64,000 bases of DNA from the NCBI GenBank assembly GCA_964367935.1, contig CAYIYZ010000003.1, positions 62,001-126,000 on the forward strand, in the 5' to 3' direction. The DNA is from Scatomorpha sp964367935. Its GTDB lineage: Bacteria; Bacillota; Clostridia; Oscillospirales; Oscillospiraceae. Numbering within the stretch: position 1 is the first letter of the stretch; the number at the start of each line of letters is the position of its first letter. A program made the translations under genes and the position numbers. Below are positions 15,281 to 24,736 of this stretch, in pieces. Below the pieces are notes generated by a model that was given only the letters and a program-made list of their open reading frames with translations, was not told the origin of the DNA and ran no database searches.

Positions 15281-17098
15281 GTGCGCAAAAGAATAATTTC
15301 AACTCTATTGCTTGTCGCTCTGTGCGTGCAGCTTGCGCCTGTGGCGTTTGCCATGGACGCAAAATTTAGTGATGTGAGCAGTACCGACTGGTTCTACGAC
15401 GACGTTATATTCGCCGTACAAAACGGACTGGTAAACGGCAAGACAGCAGATACCTACGAGCCGTATTCGGAACTGACATATGCAGAGGCGGTAAAGCTCG
15501 CCGCCGCTATGAATCAGCTCCATGTCCAGGGATTTGTAAGCCTTGAATCAGGTGATCCTTGGTATGAGCCCTATGTCGATTATGCCATCGATAACGGTAT
15601 TATCGAATACACTTACAGGTGGGACCGTCTCATTACACGAGACGACTTTATGGACATTTTCTCACGTGCGCTCCCTACAAGCGAGTTTCAGGCAATAAAT
15701 ACCGTGGACGACGGTGTCATACCCGATGTGCCCATGACAGACCCTTATGCAGGTGCCATATACATGCTGTACCGTGCAGGCATACTGACGGGCAGTGACG
15801 AGGCACGCAACGCCCTGCCGGGCGATTATATTAAGCGCAGTGAGGTCGCCGCCATACTCACACGTATGACAGACCCCTCCGAGCGAGTTCACTACACTTT
15901 CTCGGAAAATGAGAGTACATTTAAAATCACAAGTCAGCCTTCGGACATAGGCATTTCCGCAGGCGAGGCTGCGGCATTCAGCGTCAGCGTTGAAGGTGGC
16001 ACAGCACCTTATACCTATCAGTGGCAGATTTTGGACGGTGCCGATTGGATAGACATTTGGCAGGCGCACAGTGCTACTTACGTTTGGCAGAACGTGCAGT
16101 CTAACATCACCCTACGTTGCCAAATAACGGACGCCGAGGGTGAAATGCTACAGACCTATCAAGTAACTGCGTCTGTCGCTGAATTACAGCCAATGTGGAT
16201 TACACACAATCCGCCCAATGAAGAAAAGACGGAGGGCGATTACGCCACCTTTGTCATGGGCGTGGAGGGCGGCAGTCGGCCGTACAGCTACGCTTGGTAT
16301 TCCTCTACGCAGTCAAGCGGTGCTGACCCAAGAACTGAGAGTTCTCCTAACGGCTACTATCTGCAAGTGCGTGCTGACAGCAATTCTTTCGACCGCTACT
16401 ATTTCTGCACTGTAACCGACGCTAACGGCAGTACTATAACAAGCAGTGGCGCAAAGCTCACGGAGACACCGACTTTGCCTGATCTTGTTATCACAAAACA
16501 ACCTACAGATGCAACAAACAAAGAGCTCGGCGATCAGGCTAATTTCAGTGTAGCGGCTGAGGGTGCTGGACTAACGTACACTTGGTATCAAGTCATCTTG
16601 GAGAACAGTCCCTACATACCTATAGAACTCGCAAGCGGCTCCACACTCAATGTACATGATATCGACTTAGACGACTTTAATTCGTTTTTCTATTGTATGA
16701 TTAGAGACAGCTCCGGCAACGCCGCCCAAAGTGATGCGGCATTCATAAAGCCGCCGACATTGGAGATTTTTGCGCACCCTGAGTCCACGGGCGTGTTGAA
16801 ATATGACTACGTCACCGCTACTCTCGTTTCCTCTGCCACGGGCGGTATTCGCCCCTATGACATCGAGTGGCAATTTAGGGTCTACGGCAGTGACACTTGG
16901 TATAACTTCCGCTCCTGGGATACTATCGTACATATGCCGGCACCGGAAGTTACATACTCGGACACAGGCTCTCTTATGAGCATAGATGCACCCGAAAATA
17001 TGCAGGAAAAGACCACCTACTATTTCCGTTGCGTCTTTACCGATGGTTTGGGCAACGAGATAACAAGTAATGTCGCTGAGGTGAACTATCATTTCTAA
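15281..17098 (+). CDS. Secreted S-layer-homology protein with Ig-like domains
   Basis: A 605-residue extracellular protein. A signal peptide spans 1-24 (cleavage near VAFA-M). SLH-type repeats cover about 28-200 (FSDVSSTDWFYDDVIFAVQNGLVNG, GDPWYEPYVDYAIDNGIIEY, GAIYMLYRAGILTGSDE) and should bind the pyruvylated secondary wall polymer. Then come about four Ig-like repeats (ITSQPSDIGISAGEAAAFSVSVEGG, ITKQPTDATNKELGDQANFSV and others). The start is GTG with GGGGGAGGG about 6 nt upstream. No catalytic domain is seen, so it probably has a structural or adhesive role. The downstream surface protein follows after 44 nt, likely co-transcribed. Confidence 0.9.
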   Translation: MRKRIISTLLLVALCVQLAPVAFAMDAKFSDVSSTDWFYDDVIFAVQNGLVNGKTADTYEPYSELTYAEAVKLAAAMNQLHVQGFVSLESGDPWYEPYVDYAIDNGIIEYTYRWDRLITRDDFMDIFSRALPTSEFQAINTVDDGVIPDVPMTDPYAGAIYMLYRAGILTGSDEARNALPGDYIKRSEVAAILTRMTDPSERVHYTFSENESTFKITSQPSDIGISAGEAAAFSVSVEGGTAPYTYQWQILDGADWIDIWQAHSATYVWQNVQSNITLRCQITDAEGEMLQTYQVTASVAELQPMWITHNPPNEEKTEGDYATFVMGVEGGSRPYSYAWYSSTQSSGADPRTESSPNGYYLQVRADSNSFDRYYFCTVTDANGSTITSSGAKLTETPTLPDLVITKQPTDATNKELGDQANFSVAAEGAGLTYTWYQVILENSPYIPIELASGSTLNVHDIDLDDFNSFFYCMIRDSSGNAAQSDAAFIKPPTLEIFAHPESTGVLKYDYVTATLVSSATGGIRPYDIEWQFRVYGSDTWYNFRSWDTIVHMPAPEVTYSDTGSLMSIDAPENMQEKTTYYFRCVFTDGLGNEITSNVAEVNYHF

Positions 17099-17142
17099 TA
17101 ATTTTACGTTTTCTTAAATTTAAATAAACGGAGGAATGAAAC

Positions 17143-18870
17143 ATGAAGAGAATCCTATCAATCGCAGTTATTTTGTCGCTGGTCTTTACACTTGGTATGA
17201 CAGCGTACGCAGCGGACGCAAACCTGTATGTAAACGGTGTGCAGGTCACGGACAACAACGCAGACGACGTACTCGGTGACGGCACGGTAAGCTACGACTA
17301 CTCGACGAACACTCTAACGCTAAATAACGCAAATCTCACAAAGTTCTATCAGTACAGCGATTTCCACAACATCTACTGTGACGGCCCTCTGAACATAGAG
17401 CTAATAGGCACGAACACCGTAGGTGGAAACGACTTCGGTGACACAGTCGGCGTAGTAGCCGCCTCCTTGATACAGGCTGAGGAAATGCTGACTTTTTCCG
17501 GTAGCGGTAGCCTCGACTTTGATATGAGCGAAGCCTACTCTGTAAGCGGAATCAGAGGCATGTACGCAGACGTGTTCATAAAAGACGATGTTATGCTCAC
17601 CTTTAACGGTGGTAAGGCACAGAGCGGCATTTACTGGGGCATGTACGTTGACGGCGATGTAAGTATCCTCAATAATGCACAAGTTGAAATCAACATGGGT
17701 GTCAGCGAGCAGGAAAGCATCAAGGGTATATTCACAAGCTACAACAGCGAAGGTAATTTCACCATAGGCGATAATGCTAAGCTCAACATTTCGGGCGGCT
17801 ATGCAGATAATGGCTATGCGGCTTTGGACATTGCAGGCGCTCTTACCTTTACAGGTAACTCCTCTACGGTTGTAGAGGCGAGTGAAGTTATAGACGGAGG
17901 CATTACTGCTGTATCTTGCGCACTTGACTTTAATGTCTTAAACAATGCGTATATTGACATCGCAACAGCCGACACAAACGGCTCAAGTGTCGGTGTGGAC
18001 ATCGGAGATGTTCTTAGAATGTCCGGCGGTAAGCTACGTGTTATGGTGGGCAACTCCAACGGCGTTGTTGATGGTATTGAAGTAAACGGTAATGCTAAGG
18101 ACGCCATTGTAATGAGCGCAGGTGACATTTACATTCAGACAGGAAATGCGGAGACATATAACACCGCTCTCTCATACATGTCTGACATTTCCATGACAGG
18201 CGGTTCCATCATTGCTCGTGCGGGTGCAAGTGCTATCGGCGACTCTTACGGTGGCGGCGGCTACTATGACATGAACATCACAGGCGGCGCTGTTTTATTC
18301 GCAGGTGGAAAAGCCATGAACGAAGGCTACGGTAGCGTATCGGCAGGTACTTCTGTTATAGGCACTATCGAGTCTCCCGAAATACAGTTTATAGCACCCG
18401 GCGGCTCTTTCGGTGACATCACACCTCCCAGCAACACGGTTGATGCTATTGCAAGCACGAACGTTTCACTCACCTACAATGGTGACCCCGTAACGATGAT
18501 GGCTTACAATATTGGCGGTAACAACTACTTCAAGCTTCGTGACTTTGCCACCATGGTAAACGGATCCACAAAGCAGTTTGAGGTAACTTGGGATCCCGCC
18601 GCAAGTGCTGTTAACCTCCTCACAGGCGTCCCCTACACCTCCGTCGGCGGTGAGATGGTCATGGCTTACGGTGCATCCGTAGTGCCTGCCACGAAGTCCA
18701 ACGACGAAGTTTACATGGGCGGCGACCTACAGCGTTTCGCAGCTTACAAGATAGACGGTAATAACTACTTTAAGCTTCGTGACCTCTGCAAGGCTATGGA
18801 CATAGCCGTTGAATGGGTAGCTGAGACCAGCACCATTAACCTCAACTCCTCCATGCCTTACGTCGACTAA
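17143..18870 (+). CDS. Secreted repeat protein with C-terminal stalk (copper-amine-oxidase-N-like) motifs
   Basis: A 575-residue secreted protein. The signal peptide is 1-24 (MKRILSIAVILSLVFTLGM, cleavage after AYA). Residues 30-420 are a beta-helix-like run of short Asn/Gly/Asp-rich repeats (for example SGSGSLDFDMS, NAQVEINM, NGTVSY/NTLTLNN) as in carbohydrate-dockerin-like surface proteins. The last 140 residues contain two GNNYFKLRD motifs (NIGGNNYFKLRDFATMV, KIDGNNYFKLRDLCKAM). These are the signature of 'stalk'/copper-amine-oxidase-N-like wall domains in Firmicutes. GGAGG lies 8 nt before the ATG. The function is probably wall-associated; no enzyme motif is seen. Confidence 0.85.
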   Translation: MKRILSIAVILSLVFTLGMTAYAADANLYVNGVQVTDNNADDVLGDGTVSYDYSTNTLTLNNANLTKFYQYSDFHNIYCDGPLNIELIGTNTVGGNDFGDTVGVVAASLIQAEEMLTFSGSGSLDFDMSEAYSVSGIRGMYADVFIKDDVMLTFNGGKAQSGIYWGMYVDGDVSILNNAQVEINMGVSEQESIKGIFTSYNSEGNFTIGDNAKLNISGGYADNGYAALDIAGALTFTGNSSTVVEASEVIDGGITAVSCALDFNVLNNAYIDIATADTNGSSVGVDIGDVLRMSGGKLRVMVGNSNGVVDGIEVNGNAKDAIVMSAGDIYIQTGNAETYNTALSYMSDISMTGGSIIARAGASAIGDSYGGGGYYDMNITGGAVLFAGGKAMNEGYGSVSAGTSVIGTIESPEIQFIAPGGSFGDITPPSNTVDAIASTNVSLTYNGDPVTMMAYNIGGNNYFKLRDFATMVNGSTKQFEVTWDPAASAVNLLTGVPYTSVGGEMVMAYGASVVPATKSNDEVYMGGDLQRFAAYKIDGNNYFKLRDLCKAMDIAVEWVAETSTINLNSSMPYVD

Positions 18871-18882
18871 GTAAAACACCCA

Positions 18883-18916
18883 AAGTAAGGGCTCATAATG
18901 AGCCCTTACTTTTTTT
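18883..18916 (+). terminator. Rho-independent terminator
   Basis: A 13-bp stem (AAGTAAGGGCTCA / TGAGCCCTTACTT) with a 3-nt loop is followed by TTTTT. It ends the surface-protein pair. Confidence 0.93.
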
Positions 18917-19053
18917 CGCAATCTATTTCAGAACAATTAAATTGCTTTTCAAAGTGCAAACACTCGACACTTCGTCTATATGTATATTTTGCCGACACTC
19001 AACTGTGCAAAAACACAAACCTTTCTTCGCAATGCATATTTCTTTAGCATCTA

Positions 19054-19082
19054 TTGCGTTCAAACTCGGCATATGATAAAAT
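19054..19082 (+). promoter_or_regulatory. Promoter of the LarA-like gene
   Basis: TTGCGT, 17-nt spacer, TAAAAT, 38 nt before the start. Confidence 0.65.
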
Positions 19083-19120
19083 CATTTTATCGAATTTAAG
19101 TTTAAAAGGATGTGTGTATA

Positions 19121-20419
19121 ATGCAGTTTCCGAAGCTAAACTACAACAAATGTTATGAGGACTTTAAGCTGCCGCAGATGGTTAAAGTCAGGCAAAAGTT
19201 TCAAAGCGCTGATCTCCCCAACCCTCCCGAGCATCTCGCAAAAGAGCTCGACAATTTGCCCGAGAGCGTTAAAGTCGGTGTCAAGGGTAAGACCATAGCC
19301 ATAACCGCAGGCAGTCGTGGCAAGCCCTACTACAAAGAGCTCATGAAGGTCATGTGCGACAAGCTCAAGGAGTGGGGTGCAGAGCCCTTTGTTTTCCCTT
19401 CCATGGGCAGTCACGCAGGCGCTACCGCCGAGGGGCAGCTGCAGCACATCGCTCAATTTGGTATTACCGAGGAGTATTTAGGTGTGCCTATCAAGTCCTC
19501 CATGGAGGTCGTTACCGTCGCTACTCTCGATGATGGCTTCCCCATATATTGCGACAAATACGCCTATGAGGCAGACGGTGTCGTGCTCTTTAACAAGATT
19601 AAGCCACACACGAATTTTAAATACAAGCATGAGAGCGGACTGCTTAAGATGTTGTGCATAGGTGTCGGCAAGCACGAGGGCGCCAACCTCTTCCATGAAT
19701 ACGGCTTCGATAATTTCGGCCCGAATATGGAGCGTGTGGCAGAAGTATTTTTACAGAAAGTCAACTTTGTATTTGCTGTTGGCATGGTGCAGAGCGCCTC
19801 AGACGAAATCGCTATGCTCGAGGCTATACCGCCCGAAAAAATCGTTCAAAGGGATGCCGAGCTTCAGCTCATTGCTAAAGATGAGATGGCTCGCTTTAAG
19901 ATGGCGAAAATAGATGCTCTTGTCATAGACGAGCTCGGAAAAGAGATAAGCGGTGCCGGCGCCGACCCGAATGTCACAGGACGTACTGTACCTGATAGTC
20001 AAGTCCCCGGCTTCAAGGCACTTTGCCCCGAGATCACAAACGTCGTGTACCTCGATCTCACGGACGCGACTCACGGTAACGCAACCGGCGTAGGTATGGC
20101 TGATGTCATCAGCTACCGACTCGTAAACAAGATTGATTTTGCCTACACTTACACAAATTCAATCACAGCCAAAGCCTTCCCCTTCGCACGTATGCCCATT
20201 TACGCTAACTGTGACAGGGATGCTATCAGTTTGGCCGTTGCACACTCCTTTATCGATGATTTATCACAGGCTAAGATAGTGCGCATCAAGAACACCCTAC
20301 ACTTAGAGGAGATAGAGTGCTCCGTTGCTTACCTAGACGAGATAGCTGCAAGAGATGATATGGAAGTCATCTCGGAGCCCTACGACTGGAACTTCAACGA
20401 AGACGGCGATCTCTGGTAA
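19121..20419 (+). CDS. LarA-family nickel-pincer racemase/epimerase-like protein
   Basis: A 432-residue cytoplasmic protein of the lactate racemase (LarA, DUF2088) superfamily. The hallmark is KPHTNFKYKHESGLLKMLCIGVGK, holding the catalytic and cofactor-binding His/Lys residues. The N-terminal half has TAGSRGKPYYKEL and a PSMGSHAGAT segment. LarA enzymes use a nickel pincer nucleotide to racemise or epimerise 2-hydroxyacids. No larB/C/E maturation genes are near, so the substrate and even nickel dependence are open. The ATG at 19121 has AAAGGA 8 nt upstream; an ATG at 19112 is less likely. Confidence 0.88.
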   Translation: MQFPKLNYNKCYEDFKLPQMVKVRQKFQSADLPNPPEHLAKELDNLPESVKVGVKGKTIAITAGSRGKPYYKELMKVMCDKLKEWGAEPFVFPSMGSHAGATAEGQLQHIAQFGITEEYLGVPIKSSMEVVTVATLDDGFPIYCDKYAYEADGVVLFNKIKPHTNFKYKHESGLLKMLCIGVGKHEGANLFHEYGFDNFGPNMERVAEVFLQKVNFVFAVGMVQSASDEIAMLEAIPPEKIVQRDAELQLIAKDEMARFKMAKIDALVIDELGKEISGAGADPNVTGRTVPDSQVPGFKALCPEITNVVYLDLTDATHGNATGVGMADVISYRLVNKIDFAYTYTNSITAKAFPFARMPIYANCDRDAISLAVAHSFIDDLSQAKIVRIKNTLHLEEIECSVAYLDEIAARDDMEVISEPYDWNFNEDGDLW

Positions 20420-20432
20420 GCTCTTTTTACAA

Positions 20433-20470
20433 TAAACCCCCGAGTTTTCAAATGAAAACTCGGGGGTTTA
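20433..20470. terminator. Bidirectional terminator between convergent genes
   Basis: A 17-bp perfect stem (20433-20449 with 20454-20470) with an AAAT loop. It has A/T tracts on both sides and separates the LarA-like gene from butyrate kinase. Confidence 0.92.
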
Positions 20471-20482
20471 TCTATTTTCATA

Positions 20483-21574
20483 TCAGCGAGGTTCGAATTT
20501 AAGTATTGGTATCTCGCCCTTTAGCGCTCTATATGAGTTGAGGCACAAGGACTCCATCTCTCGCTCACCCGCTAAAACTGTAACAGGCGCTATATACTCC
20601 ACGCGCTCTCTTATGCGCTCAGTTATATATTTTGAGTTTGCCATGCCGCCCGTTAGTATAATTGCATCCACTTCACCCTTTAGCACTGTGGCATATGCAC
20701 CTACTTCCTTTGCTGTCTGATAGCACATTGCATCTAATACCTCAGCTGCATAGCTGTCTCCCTCCGCTATTCTACACTCTATCTCACGCACATCTGTCGT
20801 CCCCAGATAGGATATCAATCCTGCATCTCCGTTTATTTTACGCATCATCTGCTCTAAACTATACTCACCCGAGTAACACATGCGCACCAAAGCTCCCGCC
20901 GGCACAGTACCGCAACGATTGTTTGAGAACGGTCCCTCTCCCTCTATAGCGTCAGGCCCGTCCACCATGCGCCCCTTCTCGTGCGCTACCACACTTATGC
21001 CGCCACCCAACATTACGGTTACGAAGTTCATATCCTCATACCGTTTGCCCTGTGACTCAGCGTAGTGGCGTGACATCGCCTTCTGATTCAATGCCTGAAA
21101 GCAAGAGCGCCGACCGATTTCTTTTAAGCCCGAGAAGCGTGCTATAGGTGCAAACTCATCTGTATTCGGAGTATCACTCGTCAAAGCTATCGCCTTGACA
21201 CCCTCCTGAGTACACAAATCATAGGCTATACGTGACCCTAGATTGCACACATGTTTGCCGTAACGCTCCGATTCCGTCTGTTCCACCATCGCCTCATTTA
21301 TACGGTAAGTGCCGCCCACTATAGGTTCTGTAAGCCCGCCTCGAGTCGTGAAAGAATCCAAGTCCTCCATGCGTATACCATGCTCTGCCATAAAGTCCAG
21401 GATCGCACCCTTACGCAAATCATACTGAGCCGCCACACTCCCGAGCTTATTTATCTCCTCCGATGAATGAGATAAATTCTCGTTTACTACGCACTTATCG
21501 TTTTCATAGTAAGCTATCTTAGTTGACGTTGATCCGAAATTTACCGCCACCACTTTCATTTTATCTGTTGCCAT
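20483..21574 (-). CDS. buk: Butyrate kinase (or branched-chain fatty-acid kinase)
   Basis: A 363-residue ASKHA-fold kinase converting an acyl phosphate and ADP to the free acid and ATP. Motifs: NFGSTSTKIAYY (phosphate-1), FTTRGG, GGGISVVAHEKGRMVDGPDAIEGEGPFS (the Buk signature) and LTGGMANS (adenosine). The length is typical of Buk. It ends an operon with a four-subunit 2-oxoacid:ferredoxin oxidoreductase, so isobutyrate or isovalerate are as likely as butyrate. No phosphotransbutyrylase gene is in the operon. Start at 21574 with GGAG 7 nt upstream. Confidence 0.94.
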   Translation of the reverse strand: MATDKMKVVAVNFGSTSTKIAYYENDKCVVNENLSHSSEEINKLGSVAAQYDLRKGAILDFMAEHGIRMEDLDSFTTRGGLTEPIVGGTYRINEAMVEQTESERYGKHVCNLGSRIAYDLCTQEGVKAIALTSDTPNTDEFAPIARFSGLKEIGRRSCFQALNQKAMSRHYAESQGKRYEDMNFVTVMLGGGISVVAHEKGRMVDGPDAIEGEGPFSNNRCGTVPAGALVRMCYSGEYSLEQMMRKINGDAGLISYLGTTDVREIECRIAEGDSYAAEVLDAMCYQTAKEVGAYATVLKGEVDAIILTGGMANSKYITERIRERVEYIAPVTVLAGEREMESLCLNSYRALKGEIPILKFEPR

Positions 21575-21587
21575 ACCTCTACTCCGT

Positions 21588-22493
21588 TCACACGCCCGCT
21601 AAACGACACAGACTGTCGTAGCGTCTGTCCACCATTAACTGTATATCCGCTATGTCCTCTGCCCTCAGATCCTTGAACTTGCCTATGCCCTTTACAAAGT
21701 CAGATACGGGCATCGGCTTTTTATTTATTTGACTTAACTTATACTCCCCGTCATAGCTTTCCCATAGCGGAAACATATTGGACTTAACCGCATTTCTCGC
21801 CACTTCTATACTGCTCTGTGTACTATGTACCCAGCCCGTGGGACAGGGTGAAAAGATATGCAAATACGCAAAGCCACGCTTACTCGCCGCTAAACCCTTT
21901 TGTATCTTCGCAACCATATCAGCCATATTAGACGGAGACGCCGTCGCACAATACTCAACATTGTGCATAGACATAATCAATGGCACATACTTTTGTTGCT
22001 GTGTCTTACCCTTTACCGCCGTACCAACAGGTGTCGTGCTTGTCTTTGAGCCCAAGCTTGTCGTAGAGCTTCTCTGATACCCTGTATTCATATATCCCTC
22101 ATTGTCGTAGCATATGTAGAGCATCTTCTCACCTCGCTCCGCAGCTGCAGACAAACTCTGAAATCCACAGTCCGCCGTTGCTCCGTCACCGGCTATCGCT
22201 ACTATATTTACATCCTCACGACCCTTACGACTATACATCTGACTCAGCCCCGACAAAAACGAGGCCGTATTATCAAGTAAGGGGATATGTACCGGTATCT
22301 TAAGACCATTTGCATAGTTCCATCCGACCACGCCGGCACCTGCCATGCACCCCGGTGGTATCGCTACTATCGTGTTCTTGCCAGCTATTTGAAGAGCCCT
22401 ACGCATAATAAGCTCACCGCCACAACCCTGACACGCAGACATGCCCGGCGTCACCTGATCCTCCGCTTTACTCAATATATCAAGATAATTCAT
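21588..22493 (-). CDS. 2-oxoacid:ferredoxin oxidoreductase, beta subunit (VorB/KorB-like)
   Basis: A 301-residue thiamine-diphosphate-binding subunit: CQGCGGELIMRRAL at the N-terminus, AIPPGCMAGAGVVGWNYANG, and the ThDP motif GDGATADCGFQSLSAAAERGE. It oxidatively decarboxylates a 2-oxoacid to its acyl-CoA while reducing ferredoxin. The start is the ATG at 22493, with AGGAGG 7 nt upstream; the longer frame overlaps the alpha-subunit stop. It lies between the alpha subunit and butyrate kinase. The subunit set and the kinase favour a branched-chain (2-oxoisovalerate) enzyme, but 2-oxoglutarate or pyruvate are possible. Confidence 0.9.
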   Translation of the reverse strand: MNYLDILSKAEDQVTPGMSACQGCGGELIMRRALQIAGKNTIVAIPPGCMAGAGVVGWNYANGLKIPVHIPLLDNTASFLSGLSQMYSRKGREDVNIVAIAGDGATADCGFQSLSAAAERGEKMLYICYDNEGYMNTGYQRSSTTSLGSKTSTTPVGTAVKGKTQQQKYVPLIMSMHNVEYCATASPSNMADMVAKIQKGLAASKRGFAYLHIFSPCPTGWVHSTQSSIEVARNAVKSNMFPLWESYDGEYKLSQINKKPMPVSDFVKGIGKFKDLRAEDIADIQLMVDRRYDSLCRLAGV

Positions 22494-22504
22494 ATTCACA
22501 CCTC

Positions 22505-23683
22505 CTACTTCATCAGCCATTTCGTTTCGCACTCGCCCACTTGCCCCTTCACTTTTTCCATGTCATCTATTATGACAAGCATGTCGTCCACAGATATGTC
22601 GGTGCCACCTAAGCCGCCAATAACCGAAAAATGTGCCATTTTATTCTCTGCATCCACTATTGCCGCTTTAGTTTCCATGTACATGGGTCCTTGGCTCCAC
22701 CCAAAGCACACGCTCCGATCAACTACACAAAATGCTCGCTTGCCATCCAAGGCTGCCCGCATCTTCTTTGCCGGAAACGGTCTTATAAAACGAAGCTTGA
22801 TAAGTCCTGCCTTTATCCCTCTATCACGTGCTATATCCACCGCGTCCTTACCCGTACCACTCATGCCCGCTATCGTCACCATCACAACTTCGGCATCCTC
22901 ACAGCGATATTCCTCTATCGCTCCACCGTATGAGCGTCCGAATGCTTTATGAAACTTCTCATCTATCTCATCTATGACATCGAGTGCCGTCGCCATCGCA
23001 TCCAAATGGTTCTTGCGATATTTCATAAGTATAGGTCCCGGTGTCAAGGGATCTAGCGCAAAAGGATTATCAGGGTCTAACACAGGATGATTGTCGCTGC
23101 CCATCGGAGGTAAAAATGCATCCACCTCAGCTTGCTCGGGTAAAATTAGCCCCTCCGCAAGGTGAGAACTGTAAAAGCCATCGTAACACACATTCACAGG
23201 CAAGAGCACTCGCTTATCCTCAGAGAGCATATACCCTTGTATCACCATGTCCACTATCTCTTGGTTACTCTCACAAAACACCTGTATCCAGCCTGCATCA
23301 CGCACGGATATAGCGTCCTGCTGTCCGCTCCACACCGTTTCAGGCGAGGTCATCTCTCGTGTCGCAAGCGCCATCACCATCGGCAATCGCAAAGTCGCCA
23401 TCCTAAAGTATGGCTCATACATGAGCGCAAGTCCCTGTGCGCTGGTGGCTGTGAACACTCGTCCACCACCCGCTGAAGCACCCTGTACCACACTCATCGC
23501 CGAATGCTCGCTCTCCACCTGCACCATCACACTGTCTATCTCGGCATTATTTACCTTGCCGGCCAAATGCTCAACCACCGAAGACTGCGGTGTTATCGGA
23601 TACGCCGCTATTACATCAGGTCTGCACAATGCCGCTGCCTCAGCTGCCGCATAGTTGCCCGTCAATACCACTTTAAGCCCCAT
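22505..23683 (-). CDS. 2-oxoacid:ferredoxin oxidoreductase, alpha subunit
   Basis: A 392-residue subunit with the pyrimidine-binding N-terminal domain (GNYAAAEAAALCRPDVIAAYPITPQSSVVE, QVESEHSAMSVVQGASAGGGRVFTATSAQGLALM). A C-terminal transketolase-C-like domain follows (GMSGTGKDAVDIARDRGIKAGLIKLRFIRPFP). These are standard for PFOR/VOR alpha chains. The ATG overlaps the delta-subunit stop by one base (TGATG). Substrate specificity is not readable from sequence. Confidence 0.92.
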   Translation of the reverse strand: MGLKVVLTGNYAAAEAAALCRPDVIAAYPITPQSSVVEHLAGKVNNAEIDSVMVQVESEHSAMSVVQGASAGGGRVFTATSAQGLALMYEPYFRMATLRLPMVMALATREMTSPETVWSGQQDAISVRDAGWIQVFCESNQEIVDMVIQGYMLSEDKRVLLPVNVCYDGFYSSHLAEGLILPEQAEVDAFLPPMGSDNHPVLDPDNPFALDPLTPGPILMKYRKNHLDAMATALDVIDEIDEKFHKAFGRSYGGAIEEYRCEDAEVVMVTIAGMSGTGKDAVDIARDRGIKAGLIKLRFIRPFPAKKMRAALDGKRAFCVVDRSVCFGWSQGPMYMETKAAIVDAENKMAHFSVIGGLGGTDISVDDMLVIIDDMEKVKGQVGECETKWLMK

Positions 23684-23952
23684 CACTCACTCTCCCCTTC
23701 CGTTACCATATTTATAGCCTTGCGAGGACACTCATGAGCACAAATCCCACAACCTTTGCAGTAATCATATGTTATTTCATAGCCACTGTCCGATTTGCGC
23801 AACACCGAATTTACCGGACAATACGCGAGGCACAGCCCACAGTTTATACACAGTTCCTTATCCATTACAGGCCTCAACACTCGCCAGCTCGCAGTATTTA
23901 ATATGTACATGCCCTCATTACCTATGGGCGTAATATGTAATCGCTCTGACAT
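23683..23952 (-). CDS. 2-oxoacid:ferredoxin oxidoreductase, delta subunit (2[4Fe-4S] ferredoxin)
   Basis: An 89-residue ferredoxin-type subunit with two clusters: CINCGLCLAYCP and CKGCGICAHECP, each CX2CX2CX3C followed by Pro. It passes electrons from the ThDP site to free ferredoxin. The start is the ATG at 23952 with GGAGG 8 nt upstream; an upstream ATG at 23973 overlaps the gamma-subunit end. It is the second gene of the operon. Confidence 0.93.
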   Translation of the reverse strand: MSERLHITPIGNEGMYILNTASWRVLRPVMDKELCINCGLCLAYCPVNSVLRKSDSGYEITYDYCKGCGICAHECPRKAINMVTEGESE

Positions 23953-23969
23953 CTTTCTTACCTCCGTCC

Positions 23970-24509
23970 TCACTTATTTATTATGCACACTTCTTCATAG
24001 GCTTGTTCCGCCGCCTCACGATTATTCGCACCAAATTCCATCTCTATAACCGCAAAGAGCAGCTCCTTATCCACCAAGTCCGTAGCTCTCGCCATAGCGC
24101 CCAACACAGAAGTATTCGGCATATTGCGCCCCAAGACCTTCTCCGACACCGCCTTGGCATCTACTATAGCTACCCTTTTACACGACTCCGGTAAGTTTAA
24201 CTCATCCACCGTCTTCTTTGTATTGATCACCACTGTACCGCCCTCTAACAGCCCCACATATGTCTCGGGCATAGATATTAAACTGTCGTCCATTATCACA
24301 AGAATTTCAGGTGTATACACCTGACTGCGTCTACGAATTGCCGTATCGCTCACCCTCAAATACCCAAACACCGGTGAGCCCTTACGCTCCACCCCAAAAA
24401 AAGGTATGAACTGACCCTCCTTGCCTCCGGCCACAGCCGCCTTAACCACCAGCTGCGACGCCTTTACCACGCCCTGTCCACCTCGCCCGTGTAGTCGTAT
24501 CTCCTTCAT
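23970..24509 (-). CDS. 2-oxoacid:ferredoxin oxidoreductase, gamma subunit
   Basis: A 179-residue gamma subunit: MKEIRLHGRGGQGVVKASQLVVKAA (the family's GRGGQG motif), FFGVERKGSPVFGYLRVSD, and NTSVLGAMARATDLV. It bridges the ThDP domains and the ferredoxin subunit. It is the first gene of the operon, 74 nt downstream of a strong promoter, with ACGGAGGGG before the ATG. The order gamma-delta-alpha-beta is the classical four-subunit layout. Confidence 0.93.
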   Translation of the reverse strand: MKEIRLHGRGGQGVVKASQLVVKAAVAGGKEGQFIPFFGVERKGSPVFGYLRVSDTAIRRRSQVYTPEILVIMDDSLISMPETYVGLLEGGTVVINTKKTVDELNLPESCKRVAIVDAKAVSEKVLGRNMPNTSVLGAMARATDLVDKELLFAVIEMEFGANNREAAEQAYEEVCIINK

Positions 24510-24582
24510 CTGCTTCCCCTCCGTTATAGCATTTGTTTCTTCATGTGAGTTGTTGTCTCGTATAGCGAACGTATTTTAGGAC

Positions 24583-24611
24583 ATCATAATACAACGCTCC
24601 CGACTTGTCAA
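24583..24611 (-). promoter_or_regulatory. Promoter of the oxidoreductase-buk operon
   Basis: Minus strand: perfect -35 TTGACA, 17-nt spacer, TATGAT. An inverted repeat (CTCCCGA near 24597, TCGGGAG near 24643) overlaps its upstream side. It is a possible site for the divergent IclR regulator. Confidence 0.85.
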
Positions 24612-24736
24612 GCGTTTTATACCGCTCGGCACTTCGGGAGAGTTTACACTATCTCTATTCTTTTGTGCTTGAATGGGAGCATTCTTTTTGGTAAAATGTC
24701 TGTAACTTGTGTTATTTCTATTGGAGGTTGCTTTAT

